Assembly: GCF_001224225.1 (NCBI RefSeq)
Contig: NZ_CUEE01000002.1
Span: 124,001 to 188,000 of the forward strand
Reading direction: 5' to 3'
Length of the DNA: 64,000 nucleotides
Origin: Staphylococcus borealis
Lineage (GTDB): Bacteria > Bacillota > Bacilli > Staphylococcales > Staphylococcaceae
The position numbers and the translations under genes are program-made. This document shows, piece by piece, positions 52,999-64,000 of the stretch. Each line of letters starts with the position of its first letter. The stretch's first letter is position 1. The notes beneath the pieces were generated by a model, which worked only from the letters and a program-made list of their open reading frames with translations, was not told the DNA's origin and ran no database searches.

Positions 52999-53478
52999 AT
53001 GAAGAAATTTATAGCTATAATGTTATTAGGTAGTGCACTTTTCACTGTTGGAGCAATATATGATGGTATTGATAATCAAGATATGACACAACCTACAATT
53101 CATTTTTGGGAAAAGAATCCAATGAAATTCAATTTATATGCTAAGGGGCAGTGTACGTATTACGTGTTTGACAGAATACGACAAGATGGTAATATCATTA
53201 GCAATAAATGGGGCGATGCTAAGTATTGGGCTGCAAAAGCTGATGAAGAAGGATATACAGTAAATAATGAACCTAGTGTTGGCGCAATTTTGCAATATCC
53301 TAAAGGTCAATATGGTCATGTAGCATATATAGATAAAGTTCACCAGGATGGGTCGCTAACAGTATTTGATATGAACTATAATAAACCGTATGAAGTGACT
53401 AAAAGAACAGTTCATGACAATCAAGTAGACGAATTTAATTATATTCACCCAAAGGAAAATAAAAATGAAACAGCATAG
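52999..53478 (+). CDS. Small secreted CHAP-domain amidase/endopeptidase
   Basis: 159 residues: signal peptide (KKFIAIMLLGSALFTVGAI), then a single CHAP domain with catalytic Cys52 in KGQCTYYVFDR, His107 in GQYGHVAYIDKV and the acidic/amide residue in VFDMNYN (124-127). It lacks LysM, SH3 and sorting motifs. CHAP enzymes cleave peptidoglycan amide bonds; one this small without a binding module might act on nascent wall or surface turnover. It lies 4 bases after the VOC gene, so it is probably cotranscribed and coupled. Confidence 0.87.
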   Translation: MKKFIAIMLLGSALFTVGAIYDGIDNQDMTQPTIHFWEKNPMKFNLYAKGQCTYYVFDRIRQDGNIISNKWGDAKYWAAKADEEGYTVNNEPSVGAILQYPKGQYGHVAYIDKVHQDGSLTVFDMNYNKPYEVTKRTVHDNQVDEFNYIHPKENKNETA

Positions 53479-53482
53479 TGAA

Positions 53483-53527
53483 CTACAGTTACACCTCTCA
53501 TGAGTTATTTGTAACTGTAGCTTTTTT
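53483..53527 (+). terminator. Terminator after the CHAP gene
   Basis: CTACAGTTAC pairs perfectly with GTAACTGTAG around an 18-base loop and is followed by CTTTTTTT. Confidence 0.92.
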
Positions 53528-53593
53528 TATGTATGGGAGTAAGCTATAATGTAGAGTGTTGTCAAAGTGTAGTGTGTGAATGGAGGCACGTGA

Positions 53594-54070
53594 ATGAAAA
53601 AGAAATATTATATAACGATATCTTTAATCGTAGCAATTACAATATTAATCATTGATCAAGTAACTAAACGCATAATAGCTACAACAATGAATATTGGTGA
53701 TTCGTATGAAGTTATTCCCAATTTTTTAAATATAACATCACATAGAAATGACGGTGCGGCGTGGGGAATATTAAGTGGTAAAATGGGATTCTTTTATATT
53801 ATTACGCTTATAATTCTCGTCGTACTTGTATTATTTTATATTAAAGAAGCAAAGTATAATCTGTTTATGCAAGTTGCAATTAGTTTATTATTTGCAGGCG
53901 CATTAGGTAACTTTATTGATCGATTAGTAAATGGTGAAGTAGTTGATTTTGTTGATACGACTATTTTCGGATATGATTTTCCAATATTTAATGTTGCGGA
54001 TTCTAGTCTAACAATAGGTGTATTATTCATCATCATTGCCTTACTTAAAGATGCAAATTCGAAAGAATAG
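53594..54070 (+). CDS. lspA: Lipoprotein signal peptidase
   Basis: 158 residues with four membrane helices (about 6-23, 58-78, 86-104, 128-150). The catalytic Asp residues are in LVNGEVVDFVDT and FNVADSSLTIG; NITSHRNDGAAWGIL is the family motif. It cleaves lipoprotein signal peptides after lipidation. The target of globomycin. It is followed by rluD after 11 bases. Confidence 0.96.
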   Translation: MKKKYYITISLIVAITILIIDQVTKRIIATTMNIGDSYEVIPNFLNITSHRNDGAAWGILSGKMGFFYIITLIILVVLVLFYIKEAKYNLFMQVAISLLFAGALGNFIDRLVNGEVVDFVDTTIFGYDFPIFNVADSSLTIGVLFIIIALLKDANSKE

Positions 54071-54081
54071 GAGGCTGTAAT

Positions 54082-54999
54082 TTGAAAACACATGAATTTA
54101 AAATAGAAGACCAAGCTTATGTTGGACAGCGTATTGATAAATTATTACCCGAATTCAACAATGATTGGTCAAGAAGTCAAATACAAGATTGGATTAAAGA
54201 AGATTTAGTAACAGTAAATGACAAAGTGATTAAATCTAATTATAAAGTTAAATTAAATGACAGTATTATCGTTACTGAAAAGGAAGTCGTTGAAGCTGAT
54301 ATTCAGCCGGAAAATTTAAACTTAGATATTTATTATGAAGATGAAGATGTTGCGATTGTATATAAACCTAAAGGTATGGTAGTTCACCCTTCACCAGGTC
54401 ATTATTCAGGTACACTGGTTAATGGATTAATGTATCAAATTAAAGATTTATCTGGTATTAATGGTGAGATTCGTCCTGGTATCGTACATCGTATTGATAA
54501 AGATACATCAGGGTTATTAATGGTTGCGAAAAATGATATCGCGCATCGTGGTTTAGTTGAACAGTTAATGGATAAATCTGTTAAGCGAAAATATACTGCA
54601 TTAGTACATGGAAACATTCCACATGATTACGGTACAATCGATGCGCCAATAGGAAGAAATGAGAAAGATAGACAATCCATGGATGTTGTTGATAATGGTA
54701 AAGAAGCCGTGACACATTTCAATGTGTTGGAACATTTTAAAGATTATACATTAATTGAGTGTCAATTAGAGACAGGGCGTACACACCAAATCCGTGTGCA
54801 TATGAAGTATATAGGATTTCCTCTTGTTGGAGACCCTAAATATGGTCCGAGAAAGACACTTGATATTGGTGGTCAAGCTTTACACGCAGGGGTTATTGGG
54901 TTTGAACATCCAGTCACACATGAATACATTGAACGACAAGCGGAGTTACCTGAAGCATTTGAAACATTATTAGAAGATATCCGTTTAAGAGAAGCATAA
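54082..54999 (+). CDS. RluD-family 23S rRNA pseudouridine synthase
   Basis: 305 residues. S4 domain at about 12-75 (QRIDKLLPEFNNDWSRSQIQDWI), catalytic motif HRIDKDTSGLLMVAKN near residue 137 with the nucleophilic Asp, and GRTHQIRVHMKYIGFPLVGD near the end. It isomerises uridines in 23S rRNA. The start is TTG after GGAGG. Called rluD in many annotations, but the target sites are not visible. Confidence 0.9.
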   Translation: MKTHEFKIEDQAYVGQRIDKLLPEFNNDWSRSQIQDWIKEDLVTVNDKVIKSNYKVKLNDSIIVTEKEVVEADIQPENLNLDIYYEDEDVAIVYKPKGMVVHPSPGHYSGTLVNGLMYQIKDLSGINGEIRPGIVHRIDKDTSGLLMVAKNDIAHRGLVEQLMDKSVKRKYTALVHGNIPHDYGTIDAPIGRNEKDRQSMDVVDNGKEAVTHFNVLEHFKDYTLIECQLETGRTHQIRVHMKYIGFPLVGDPKYGPRKTLDIGGQALHAGVIGFEHPVTHEYIERQAELPEAFETLLEDIRLREA

Positions 55000-55139
55000 G
55001 TTAATCATTCAATTGTCTAAATGGAATTTAATCTAATAAAAAAGGATTATTTAACACAGAGAATTTTAAAATTTGCATTGACTTATAAGTCAAAAAGCAT
55101 TAAGCTAATAACAGTTCAAAAAGAAAACGATGTCTTTAA

Positions 55140-55319
55140 ACGAAAGTCCAGAGAGGCTTCAAAGACAATGAGTATAATTCTATACACTTTCTTAAAATGA
55201 TTCATTGAGCACATTGATGAATTGTTTAATGAGAATGACTTTATCATGTATCGTATAAACGTACATGTCCGTATATAAATTAAACCTCATGTCTTTGATT
55301 AAAGACATGAGGTTTTTTA
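55140..55319 (+). promoter_or_regulatory. PyrR attenuator ahead of pyrR
   Basis: The leader has the PyrR-binding loop GTCCAGAGAGGCT at 55146-55158, agreeing with the Bacillus binding-loop consensus. A terminator lies at 55285-55318 (CCTCATGTCTTT paired with AAAGACATGAGG, then TTTTTT). When UMP-bound PyrR holds the loop, the antiterminator cannot form and transcription stops. A candidate -35 TTGACT at 55078 marks the promoter region; the rest of the 55000-55337 gap is leader. Confidence 0.9.
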
Positions 55320-55337
55320 ATATTAAGAGGTGAGATA

Positions 55338-55865
55338 ATGTCTGAGCGTATCATCATGGATGAAGCTGCAATACAACGTACTGTAACGCGTATGGCGCAC
55401 GAAATTCTAGAATACAATAAAGGTACAGAAAATCTTGTGTTACTCGGTATCAAAACGAGAGGCGAATACTTAGCACGACGTATTCAAGACAAAATCAATC
55501 AAATTGAACAAAAAGCAGTTCCGACAGGCACAATTGATATTACGCATTTTAGAGATGATATTGAAATTACTAACAAGAAAATCACTCAAGACGCAATAGA
55601 TATTGATGCTGATATTAATAACAAGGTCGTCATCATTATTGATGATGTGCTTTACACTGGTAGAACTGTTAGAGCTTCACTAGATGCGATTCTATTACAT
55701 TCTCGACCAATTAAAATTGGATTGGCTGCACTTGTAGATCGAGGACATCGTGAGTTGCCTATCAGAGCAGATTTTGTAGGAAAAAATATTCCAACTGCTA
55801 AAGAAGAATCCGTTTCTGTGTTCTTAAATGAAAAGGATTCACAGAACGCAGTTATAATTGAATAA
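55338..55865 (+). CDS. pyrR: PyrR bifunctional regulator / uracil phosphoribosyltransferase
   Basis: 175 residues with the PRPP-binding motif [17 protein letters not shown] and the RNA-binding basic residues of the family. UMP and UTP activate binding to pyr leader RNA. It also has weak uracil phosphoribosyltransferase activity. GAGGTG precedes the ATG, which lies in the terminator-read region downstream of attenuator 1. Confidence 0.97.
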   Translation: MSERIIMDEAAIQRTVTRMAHEILEYNKGTENLVLLGIKTRGEYLARRIQDKINQIEQKAVPTGTIDITHFRDDIEITNKKITQDAIDIDADINNKVVIIIDDVLYTGRTVRASLDAILLHSRPIKIGLAALVDRGHRELPIRADFVGKNIPTAKEESVSVFLNEKDSQNAVIIE

Positions 55866-55877
55866 AGGCCTTTTAAA

Positions 55878-56078
55878 TCAGTACGAGAGACTGAAAAAGG
55901 TAAAGTATTCAATAGTGAGTGTCAGTATTAAAGTTTCAATATAAGTAATAATGCGCTCACTAAAACAGAATACTTTGTCACGTATGTACAGATCACGTTG
56001 GATATGAAAACGTATCTGCTTACTAAATACGATTTTTTAGTCTCTTTACATTTATATGTTAAAGAGACTTTTTTTATG
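55878..56078 (+). promoter_or_regulatory. PyrR attenuator between pyrR and pyrP
   Basis: AGTACGAGAGACTG at 55880-55893 fits a PyrR loop. A long antiterminator-like stem pairs AAAGTATTC (55902) with GAATACTTT (55968) and AGTGAGTG (55914) with CGCTCACT (55954). The terminator GTCTCTTTA / TAAAGAGAC with TTTTTTT is at 56040-56075. It matches the second of three attenuators known in the Bacillus operon. Confidence 0.82.
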
Positions 56079-56092
56079 AAAGGAAGAAAAAA

Positions 56093-57403
56093 ATGGAAAA
56101 TGAACAAATGTTTGAACGCACCGTTAAGCCGGTGTTAGACGTACAGGATAAACCGCAACCGGCACAGTGGGCATTACTGAGTTTGCAACATTTATTTGCA
56201 ATGTTTGGTTCTACTGTATTAGTACCATTCCTTACTGGTTTACCTATATCAGCAGCTTTACTTGCATCAGGAATAGGAACATTGCTTTACATCCTAATTA
56301 CTAAAGCAAAGATTCCAGCATATTTAGGCTCAAGCTTCGCATTCATCACACCGATTATTACTGGCTTGAGCACACACAGTCTAGGTGATATGTTGGTCGC
56401 ATTATTCGCTAGTGGCGTCATGTACGTCATCATCGGTATTCTAATCAAAATAAGTGGTACTGGATGGTTAATGCATTTACTTCCACCAGTAGTAGTGGGG
56501 CCAGTAATCATGGTGATTGGTTTAAGCCTAGCACCAACAGCAGTCAATATGGCAATGTTTGAGAATTCAGGTGATATGAAAGGGTACAACTTAAGCTATT
56601 TAGTTGTAGCACTTATCACATTACTTGTAACCATTATTGTCCAAGGGTTCTTCAAAGGATTCTTATCACTGATACCGGTACTTATTGGTATCATCGTCGG
56701 CTACATTGTTTCAATCTTTATGGGATTAGTAAACTTTTCAAATATTGCGAAAGCAAATTGGATTGACTTCCCTCACATCTATTTACCGTTTAAAGATTAT
56801 GTACCGTCGATACACCTTGGTTTAATACTCGTCATGTTACCAATCGTGTTCGTAACAGTGAGTGAGCATATCGGTCACCAAATGGTAATCAATAAAATTG
56901 TAGGTAGAAACTTCTTCGAGGATCCAGGTTTACATCGCTCAATTATCGGTGACGGTGTGTCAACCATGTTCGCAAGTATTATTGGTGGTCCACCAAGTAC
57001 AACATACGGCGAAAACATCGGTGTTCTAGCAATAACAAAAATTTATAGTATTTATGTTATTGGTGGCGCAGCGGTTATCGCGATTGTCTTATCATTCATT
57101 GGAAAGTTCTCAGCGTTGATTTCATCAATACCTACCCCGGTAATGGGCGGCGTATCCATCTTGCTCTTCGGTATTATTGCAGCAAGCGGACTGAGAATGT
57201 TAGTTGAGAGCAATATCGATTTCGCAAGCAACCGTAACCTAGTCATTGCTTCAGTCATCTTAGTTGTAGGTATTGGTAATTTACTTATCAATTTAAAAGG
57301 TTTAGGTGTAAACCTTCAAATCGAAGGTATGGCACTCGCAGCACTTTCAGGTATTATCTTAAATTTAATTTTGCCAAAAGAAAAACAGGAATCAAAAAAC
57401 TAA
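56093..57403 (+). CDS. pyrP: Uracil permease
   Basis: 436 residues of the nucleobase:cation symporter-2 family (about 12-14 membrane helices) with the motif GLALAPTAVN-like and GGPPSTTYGENIGVLAITK near residue 300. It imports uracil with protons. It follows its own attenuator and is read toward pyrB. Confidence 0.95.
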   Translation: MENEQMFERTVKPVLDVQDKPQPAQWALLSLQHLFAMFGSTVLVPFLTGLPISAALLASGIGTLLYILITKAKIPAYLGSSFAFITPIITGLSTHSLGDMLVALFASGVMYVIIGILIKISGTGWLMHLLPPVVVGPVIMVIGLSLAPTAVNMAMFENSGDMKGYNLSYLVVALITLLVTIIVQGFFKGFLSLIPVLIGIIVGYIVSIFMGLVNFSNIAKANWIDFPHIYLPFKDYVPSIHLGLILVMLPIVFVTVSEHIGHQMVINKIVGRNFFEDPGLHRSIIGDGVSTMFASIIGGPPSTTYGENIGVLAITKIYSIYVIGGAAVIAIVLSFIGKFSALISSIPTPVMGGVSILLFGIIAASGLRMLVESNIDFASNRNLVIASVILVVGIGNLLINLKGLGVNLQIEGMALAALSGIILNLILPKEKQESKN

Positions 57404-57408
57404 TTTAA

Positions 57409-58329
<921 letters not shown>

Positions 58330-58332
58330 ACG

Positions 58333-59607
58333 TTGAAATTAATCAAAAATGCTCAAATTTTAGATAACGGTGAACTTAAGCAAACATCTATTTTAATTGA
58401 CGGTCAACATATTAAAGAAATAAGCAATAATATTGAAGTTGATGAAAGTGTTGAAGTAATTGATGCACAAGGACATTTTGTAGCACCTGGTTTAATTGAT
58501 GTTCACGTTCATTTACGTGAACCAGGTGGAGAACATAAAGAAACGATTGAGACAGGTACGAAAGCTGCAGCTCGTGGTGGGTTTACAACTGTATGTCCAA
58601 TGCCAAATACACGTCCAGTACCGGACACTGTGGAACATATGGAGCGTTTACAACAATTAATTGAAGAGAACGCACAAGTACGTGTATTACCATATGCATC
58701 TATAACCGTACGCCAAGCTGGAAAAGAACATGTTGATTTTGAAGCACTAGCTAAGCAAGGTGCTTTTGCGTTCACAGACGATGGCGTAGGTGTTCAAGAA
58801 TCAGCAATGATGTATGAAGCAATGCAACAAGCAGCTAAAGTTAATAAAGCTGTGGTAGCACACTGCGAAGATAATAGTTTAATTTATGGTGGTGCAATGC
58901 ACCAAGGTAAACGAAGCGAAGCGTTAGGTATACCTGGCATTCCAAATATTTGTGAAGCGGTGCAAATCGCGAGAGATGTGCTACTAGCTGAAGCAGCAAA
59001 TTGTCATTATCATGTATGTCATGTTTCAACGAAAGAAAGTGTTAGAGCTATTCGTGATGCTAAAGCAGCTGGTATTCATGTGACAGCCGAAGTTACACCA
59101 CATCACTTATTACTAACTGAAGATGATGTACCAGGTGATAATGCAATTTATAAAATGAATCCACCTTTAAGAAGTAAAGAAGATAGAGAGGCCTTATTAG
59201 AGGGGTTATTAGATGGAACGATAGATTGTATTGCAACTGACCATGCACCACATGCGAAAGAAGAGAAAGCACAACCGATGACTAAAGCGCCTTTCGGTAT
59301 TGTAGGAAGTGAAACTGCATTCCCATTACTATATACGCATTTTGTAAAAAATGGAGATTGGACATTGCAACAATTAGTGGATTACTTAACTGTTAAACCA
59401 GCACAAGTATTTGATTTACCATATGGCAAATTGGAAGAAGGACACTTAGCTGATTTAACAATGATTAATCTGGAAGAAGAGCGCGAAATCAAAGGTGAAG
59501 ATTTCTTATCTAAAGCAGATAATACACCATTTATTGGTTACAAAGTTTATGGTAACCCGATTTTAACTATGGTAGAAGGCGAAGTTAAATATAAGGAGGA
59601 TAAATAA
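58333..59607 (+). CDS. pyrC: Dihydroorotase
   Basis: 424 residues, type I enzyme: [20 protein letters not shown] near residue 55 with the zinc ligands, [27 protein letters not shown] and [10 protein letters not shown]. It closes carbamoyl aspartate to dihydroorotate. The start is TTG at 58333, three bases after the pyrB stop; GAGGCG provides the ribosome site. Confidence 0.97.
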   Translation: MKLIKNAQILDNGELKQTSILIDGQHIKEISNNIEVDESVEVIDAQGHFVAPGLIDVHVHLREPGGEHKETIETGTKAAARGGFTTVCPMPNTRPVPDTVEHMERLQQLIEENAQVRVLPYASITVRQAGKEHVDFEALAKQGAFAFTDDGVGVQESAMMYEAMQQAAKVNKAVVAHCEDNSLIYGGAMHQGKRSEALGIPGIPNICEAVQIARDVLLAEAANCHYHVCHVSTKESVRAIRDAKAAGIHVTAEVTPHHLLLTEDDVPGDNAIYKMNPPLRSKEDREALLEGLLDGTIDCIATDHAPHAKEEKAQPMTKAPFGIVGSETAFPLLYTHFVKNGDWTLQQLVDYLTVKPAQVFDLPYGKLEEGHLADLTMINLEEEREIKGEDFLSKADNTPFIGYKVYGNPILTMVEGEVKYKEDK

Positions 59608-60708
59608 ATGCTTGAGCGACGCTATCTTGTATTAGAAGATGGGACTTATTATGAAGGATATCAATTGGGATCTAACGACTTATCAGTTGGAGAAATCGTA
59701 TTCAACACAGCGATGACAGGATACCAAGAAACAATCTCAGACCCTTCATATACTGGTCAAATCATTACATTCACATACCCATTAATTGGTAATTACGGTA
59801 TTAACCGAGACGACTTTGAAGCACTAACACCAACATTAAATGGTGTAGTAGTGAAAGAAGCAAGCACGCATCCAAGTAACTTTAGAAATCAAAAAACGTT
59901 ACACGATGTGCTTGTACAATACAAGATACCTGGTATCTCAGGCGTAGATACACGTAGTATTACTCGTAAGATTAGACAGCATGGTGTACTCAAGGCAGGG
60001 TTCACTGATAATCGAGAGGACATTGACACACTAATCAGTACATTACAAGGTACAACGTTACCTCGAAATGAAGTGGAAACAGTATCTACTAAAACACCAT
60101 ACGTCTCTACAGGATCTGATTTAAGTGTCGTCTTGTTAGACTTTGGTAAAAAGCAAAACATTGTAAGAGAATTAAATTTGCGTGGGTGCAATGTGACAGT
60201 AGTACCTTATGACACATCGGCTGAAGAGATATTAGCTATGTCACCTGATGGCGTGATGTTATCTAATGGCCCTGGTGACCCAGATGTGGTAGAAGTTGCA
60301 TTGGATATGATTAACGGTATTTTAGGCAAAATTCCATTCTTCGGTATATGCCTAGGACATCAATTATTCGCGCTATCTCAAGGTGCGACGTCATTTAAAA
60401 TGAAGTTCGGTCATCGTGGTGCAAATCACCCTGTAAAAGATTTACGAACTGGAAAAGTAGATATCACAAGTCAAAACCATGGTTACGCTATTGATAAAGA
60501 TTCATTGGCACATACTGACTTAGAAGTGACACATATTGCGTTAAATGATGGTACGGTTGAAGGATTAAGACATAAGACATTACCGGCATTTTCGGTGCAA
60601 TATCATCCTGAAGCACGACCAGGCCCAAGCGATTCAAATTATTTATTCGATGAATTTATGGCTATGATGAAAGAATTTAAAGAAAAGGAGCAAACAGCAA
60701 ATGCCTAA
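59608..60708 (+). CDS. carA: Carbamoyl-phosphate synthase small (glutaminase) subunit
   Basis: 366 residues. The N-terminal domain opens with [15 protein letters not shown] and [17 protein letters not shown]; the class I glutamine amidotransferase has the nucleophile Cys248 in [13 protein letters not shown] and the His/Glu pair in [12 protein letters not shown]. It supplies ammonia to CarB. The ATG follows the pyrC stop directly; carB starts 8 bases before its end. Confidence 0.98.
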   Translation: MLERRYLVLEDGTYYEGYQLGSNDLSVGEIVFNTAMTGYQETISDPSYTGQIITFTYPLIGNYGINRDDFEALTPTLNGVVVKEASTHPSNFRNQKTLHDVLVQYKIPGISGVDTRSITRKIRQHGVLKAGFTDNREDIDTLISTLQGTTLPRNEVETVSTKTPYVSTGSDLSVVLLDFGKKQNIVRELNLRGCNVTVVPYDTSAEEILAMSPDGVMLSNGPGDPDVVEVALDMINGILGKIPFFGICLGHQLFALSQGATSFKMKFGHRGANHPVKDLRTGKVDITSQNHGYAIDKDSLAHTDLEVTHIALNDGTVEGLRHKTLPAFSVQYHPEARPGPSDSNYLFDEFMAMMKEFKEKEQTANA

Positions 60709-63700
60709 ACGTGACGATATACAAACGATTCTAGTTATTGGATCAGGTCCAATTATCATTGGACAAGCTGCAGAATTTGATTACGCAGGTACTCAAGCGT
60801 GCCTTGCTTTAAAAGAAGAAGGCTACCGTGTCATATTAGTCAACTCTAACCCAGCAACGATTATGACAGATAAAGAAATTGCAGATAAAGTTTATATCGA
60901 ACCGTTAACACATGACTTTATTGCACGTATTATTCGTAAAGAACAGCCTGATGCACTGTTACCAACATTAGGTGGTCAAACAGGTTTGAATATGGCAATT
61001 CAATTACATGATAGTGGTGTACTTGAAGCAAATAATGTGAAATTACTAGGTACGGAATTAAAGTCAATTCAACAAGCAGAAGATAGAGAATTATTTAGAT
61101 CATTAATGAATGATTTAAATGTACCTGTCCCTGAAAGTGATATTGTAAATACTGTTGAACAAGCATTTGCGTTTAAAGACGAAGTAGGCTATCCACTCAT
61201 TGTTCGTCCTGCCTTTACAATGGGAGGTACTGGTGGTGGTATTTGCTACAATGATGATGAATTAAAAGAAGTAGTGAGCAATGGGCTACATTACAGTCCA
61301 GCGACACAATGTTTAATTGAAAAATCTATTGCGGGCTACAAAGAAATTGAATATGAAGTCATGCGAGATAAAAATGACAATGCAATTGTTGTTTGTAATA
61401 TGGAAAATATTGACCCAGTTGGTATTCATACTGGAGACTCTATCGTAGTAGCGCCGAGTCAAACGTTATCAGATGTTGAATATCAAATGTTACGTGATGT
61501 ATCTTTAAAAGTAATTCGAGCATTAGGTATTGAAGGTGGATGTAACGTCCAACTTGCATTAGACCCACACTCATTCAATTACTATATTATAGAAGTAAAT
61601 CCACGTGTATCACGATCATCAGCGCTTGCATCTAAAGCAACTGGATACCCAATTGCAAAATTAGCGGCAAAAATAGCAGTAGGATTAACATTAGATGAGA
61701 TGCTTAACCCTGTCACAGGCACATCATATGCTGCCTTTGAACCAACGTTAGATTACGTTATTTCAAAGATACCGAGATTCCCATTTGATAAATTTGAAAA
61801 AGGCGAACGTGAATTAGGTACTCAAATGAAAGCCACTGGTGAAGTAATGGCTATTGGTCGTACATATGAAGAATCGCTATTGAAAGCAATACGTTCACTT
61901 GAATATGGTGTACACCATTTAGGCTTACCAAATGGAGAAAGTTTTGATTTAGATTATATTAAGGAACGCATCAGCCACCAAGATGATGAAAGACTCTTCT
62001 TTATAGGTGAAGCAATTAGACGTGGTACGACGCTTGAAGAAATACATAATATGACGCAAATTGATTATTTCTTCTTAAATAAATTCCAAAATATTATTAA
62101 TATCGAACATGAGTTGAAAGCACACCCTGGAGATTTAGACTACCTTAAATATGCTAAAGACTATGGCTTTAGTGACAGAGTGATTGCACATCGATTCGGT
62201 ATGACTGAAGCAGAAGTTTATCAATTGCGCCAAGAAAATGGCATTAAACCTGTATACAAAATGGTTGACACTTGTGCTGCTGAATTTGAGTCAACAACAC
62301 CCTATTACTATGGCACCTATGAGACTGAGAATGAATCCATCGTGACAGATAAAGAAAAAATCTTGGTACTTGGATCAGGTCCAATTCGAATTGGGCAAGG
62401 GGTGGAATTTGACTATGCTACTGTACATGCAGTATGGGCAATTCAAAATGCCGGATACGAAGCAATTATCGTGAATAATAATCCTGAAACAGTATCGACT
62501 GACTTTTCAATATCAGATAAATTATACTTCGAACCATTAACTGAAGAAGATGTAATGAATATCATCAATTTAGAACAACCTAAAGGCGTAGTCGTGCAAT
62601 TTGGTGGCCAAACGGCAATTAACTTAGCGGATAAATTAGCTAAACATGGGGTTCAAATATTAGGAACGTCTTTAGACGATTTAAATCGTGCCGAAGATAG
62701 AAAAGAATTCGAAGCCTTACTGCATACCATTAATGTACCTCAACCTAAAGGTAAAACTGCGACTTCTCCAAAAGAAGCACTTGAAAATGCCCGTGAAATT
62801 GGCTACCCGGTTGTGGTGAGACCATCATATGTACTCGGTGGTCGTGCTATGGAAATAGTGAATAGCGACGCTGAATTAGAAAACTACATGGAACAAGCTG
62901 TTAAAGCGAGCCCAGAACATCCAGTATTGGTAGATAGATATTTAACTGGTAAGGAGATAGAGGTTGATGCGATATCAGACGGTGAAACAGTCATCATTCC
63001 TGGTATCATGGAACACATCGAACGTGCAGGTGTTCATAGTGGTGACTCAATCGCTGTTTATCCACCACAAACTTTAAGCCAGGAAGATATTAATACGTTA
63101 GAAGACTACACAATTAAATTAGCTAAAGGGCTTAATATCGTAGGCTTGATTAATATCCAATTTGTGATCGCACATGATGGTGTTTACGTACTAGAAGTAA
63201 ACCCTCGTGCAAGTCGAACTGTACCATTCTTAAGTAAAATCACAGATATTCAAATGGCACAACTTGCGATGCAAGCTATAATGGGAACACAGCTTAAAGC
63301 GTTAGGCTATAAGCAAGGCATCCAACCATATTCAGAAGGTGTCTATGTGAAAGCACCTGTCTTCAGTTTTAATAAATTGAAAAATGTCGATGTGACTTTA
63401 GGACCAGAAATGAAATCTACCGGTGAAGTGATGGGTAAAGATCTAACTTTAGAAAAAGCGCTTTACAAAGGATTAACGGGTAGTGGTGTAGAAGTTAAAG
63501 ATCATGGTACTGTACTTATGACAGTAAGTGATAAAGATAAAGACGAAATTGTAAAAATTGCTCACCGTTTAAATGAGGTAGGGTATAAGATTTTAGCTAC
63601 TCAAGGAACGGCACAAAAATTAGAAGAACATCATATTCCAGTTGAAGTTGTAGGTAAAATTGGTGGCGATGATGATTTATTAACACGTATCCAAAATGGT

Positions 63701-63874
63701 GAAGTACAAATTGTCATTAATACCATGACTAAGGGTAAAGAAGTAGAGAGAGACGGTTTCCAAATTCGTCGTACAACAGTTGAAAATGGTGTGCCATGTT
63801 TAACATCATTAGATACTGCGAATGCTTTAACAAATGTGATTGAAAGTATGACATTTTCAATAAGAACGATGTAA
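60701..63874 (+). CDS. carB: Carbamoyl-phosphate synthase large subunit
   Basis: 1057 residues with two homologous ATP-grasp halves: first [22 protein letters not shown] (residues about 12), second [16 protein letters not shown] near residue 560, each with its own carboxyphosphate/carbamate site, and a C-terminal MGS-like allosteric domain (about 930-1057, ending IRRTTVENG). Makes carbamoyl phosphate for pyrimidines and arginine. It overlaps carA by 8 bases and pyrF follows after 94 bases. Confidence 0.98.
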   Translation: MPKRDDIQTILVIGSGPIIIGQAAEFDYAGTQACLALKEEGYRVILVNSNPATIMTDKEIADKVYIEPLTHDFIARIIRKEQPDALLPTLGGQTGLNMAIQLHDSGVLEANNVKLLGTELKSIQQAEDRELFRSLMNDLNVPVPESDIVNTVEQAFAFKDEVGYPLIVRPAFTMGGTGGGICYNDDELKEVVSNGLHYSPATQCLIEKSIAGYKEIEYEVMRDKNDNAIVVCNMENIDPVGIHTGDSIVVAPSQTLSDVEYQMLRDVSLKVIRALGIEGGCNVQLALDPHSFNYYIIEVNPRVSRSSALASKATGYPIAKLAAKIAVGLTLDEMLNPVTGTSYAAFEPTLDYVISKIPRFPFDKFEKGERELGTQMKATGEVMAIGRTYEESLLKAIRSLEYGVHHLGLPNGESFDLDYIKERISHQDDERLFFIGEAIRRGTTLEEIHNMTQIDYFFLNKFQNIINIEHELKAHPGDLDYLKYAKDYGFSDRVIAHRFGMTEAEVYQLRQENGIKPVYKMVDTCAAEFESTTPYYYGTYETENESIVTDKEKILVLGSGPIRIGQGVEFDYATVHAVWAIQNAGYEAIIVNNNPETVSTDFSISDKLYFEPLTEEDVMNIINLEQPKGVVVQFGGQTAINLADKLAKHGVQILGTSLDDLNRAEDRKEFEALLHTINVPQPKGKTATSPKEALENAREIGYPVVVRPSYVLGGRAMEIVNSDAELENYMEQAVKASPEHPVLVDRYLTGKEIEVDAISDGETVIIPGIMEHIERAGVHSGDSIAVYPPQTLSQEDINTLEDYTIKLAKGLNIVGLINIQFVIAHDGVYVLEVNPRASRTVPFLSKITDIQMAQLAMQAIMGTQLKALGYKQGIQPYSEGVYVKAPVFSFNKLKNVDVTLGPEMKSTGEVMGKDLTLEKALYKGLTGSGVEVKDHGTVLMTVSDKDKDEIVKIAHRLNEVGYKILATQGTAQKLEEHHIPVEVVGKIGGDDDLLTRIQNGEVQIVINTMTKGKEVERDGFQIRRTTVENGVPCLTSLDTANALTNVIESMTFSIRTM

Positions 63875-63968
63875 TATTACAATTCGAAAACGACAAGGTT
63901 GTAATGAGTCAGGATTTTCTTAGTCAGACGACTGCGACCGCGTCGTTCATTTTCAAAGGAGTTATAAT

Positions 63969-64000
63969 ATGAAAGATTTACCTATCATAGCACTAGATTT
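63969..64000 (+). CDS. pyrF: Orotidine 5'-phosphate decarboxylase, N-terminal end only
   Basis: Only the first 10 codons are inside the window: MKDLPIIALDF. The LDF at the start of the beta strand and the AAAGGAG site 8 bases upstream, together with the position after carB in the S. aureus pyr operon, identify it. It makes UMP from OMP. The window cuts it. Confidence 0.85.
   Translation, partial: MKDLPIIALD

Overview
The window is low-GC Firmicutes chromosome and almost certainly from a Staphylococcus. It carries the ylbF/ylbG/rsmD/coaD block, pheST behind a T-box, sdhCAB, the division and cell wall (dcw) cluster from mraZ to ftsZ and on to divIVA, ileS behind a T-box, and the pyrimidine (pyr) operon, in the order known from S. 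aureus. Many proteins (FtsZ, PBP1, IleS, PheS) look very close to S. aureus as I remember it, but TmcAL, BshC and the FtsZ tail differ clearly. The isd haem-uptake locus and the hla/efb island that S. aureus has in this interval are both missing. My inference is a relative of the S. aureus group or another coagulase-negative species, not S. aureus itself; the species cannot be fixed from sequence reading alone.

Layout. 1-7.3 kb: end of a probable ctaM, a CAP-domain protein, ylbF, a secreted glycerophosphodiesterase, ylbG, a small unknown, rsmD-coaD, tmcAL and yceD-rpmF. 7.4-21 kb: trmH-type methylase, pheST, rnhC, zapA-cvpA-polX-mutS2, trxA, uvrC. 21-27 kb: sdhCAB (behind a likely cre site) and murI-rdgB-yfcE. 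26.7-28.5 kb: a non-coding interval with tRNA-Arg(UCU), then three tandem beta-type phenol-soluble modulin genes preceded by a plausible AgrA direct repeat and a cre site. 28.5-31.8 kb: HAD phosphatase, acetyltransferase, bshC.

31.8-47 kb is the dcw cluster: mraZ (with a 10-bp-period MraZ box), rsmH, ftsL, pbpA, mraY, murD, divIB, ftsA, ftsZ, pgeF, yggS, sepF, yggT, ylmH, divIVA. These couple septal peptidoglycan precursor synthesis to Z-ring assembly. 47-55 kb: ileS, an SDR gene broken by one in-frame TGA, a VOC protein, a secreted CHAP amidase, lspA and rluD. 55-64 kb: pyrR, pyrP, pyrB, pyrC, carA, carB and the first codons of pyrF, with two PyrR-type attenuators, making UMP and carbamoyl phosphate.

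No insertion sequence, prophage, CRISPR array or defence island is visible. The points most worth checking are a probable AUC start codon on ylmH, the single-stop pseudogene, the regulatory architecture of the three-gene psm-beta operon, the two clean junctions where S. aureus carries virulence loci, and a dispersed intergenic repeat family present about ten times.
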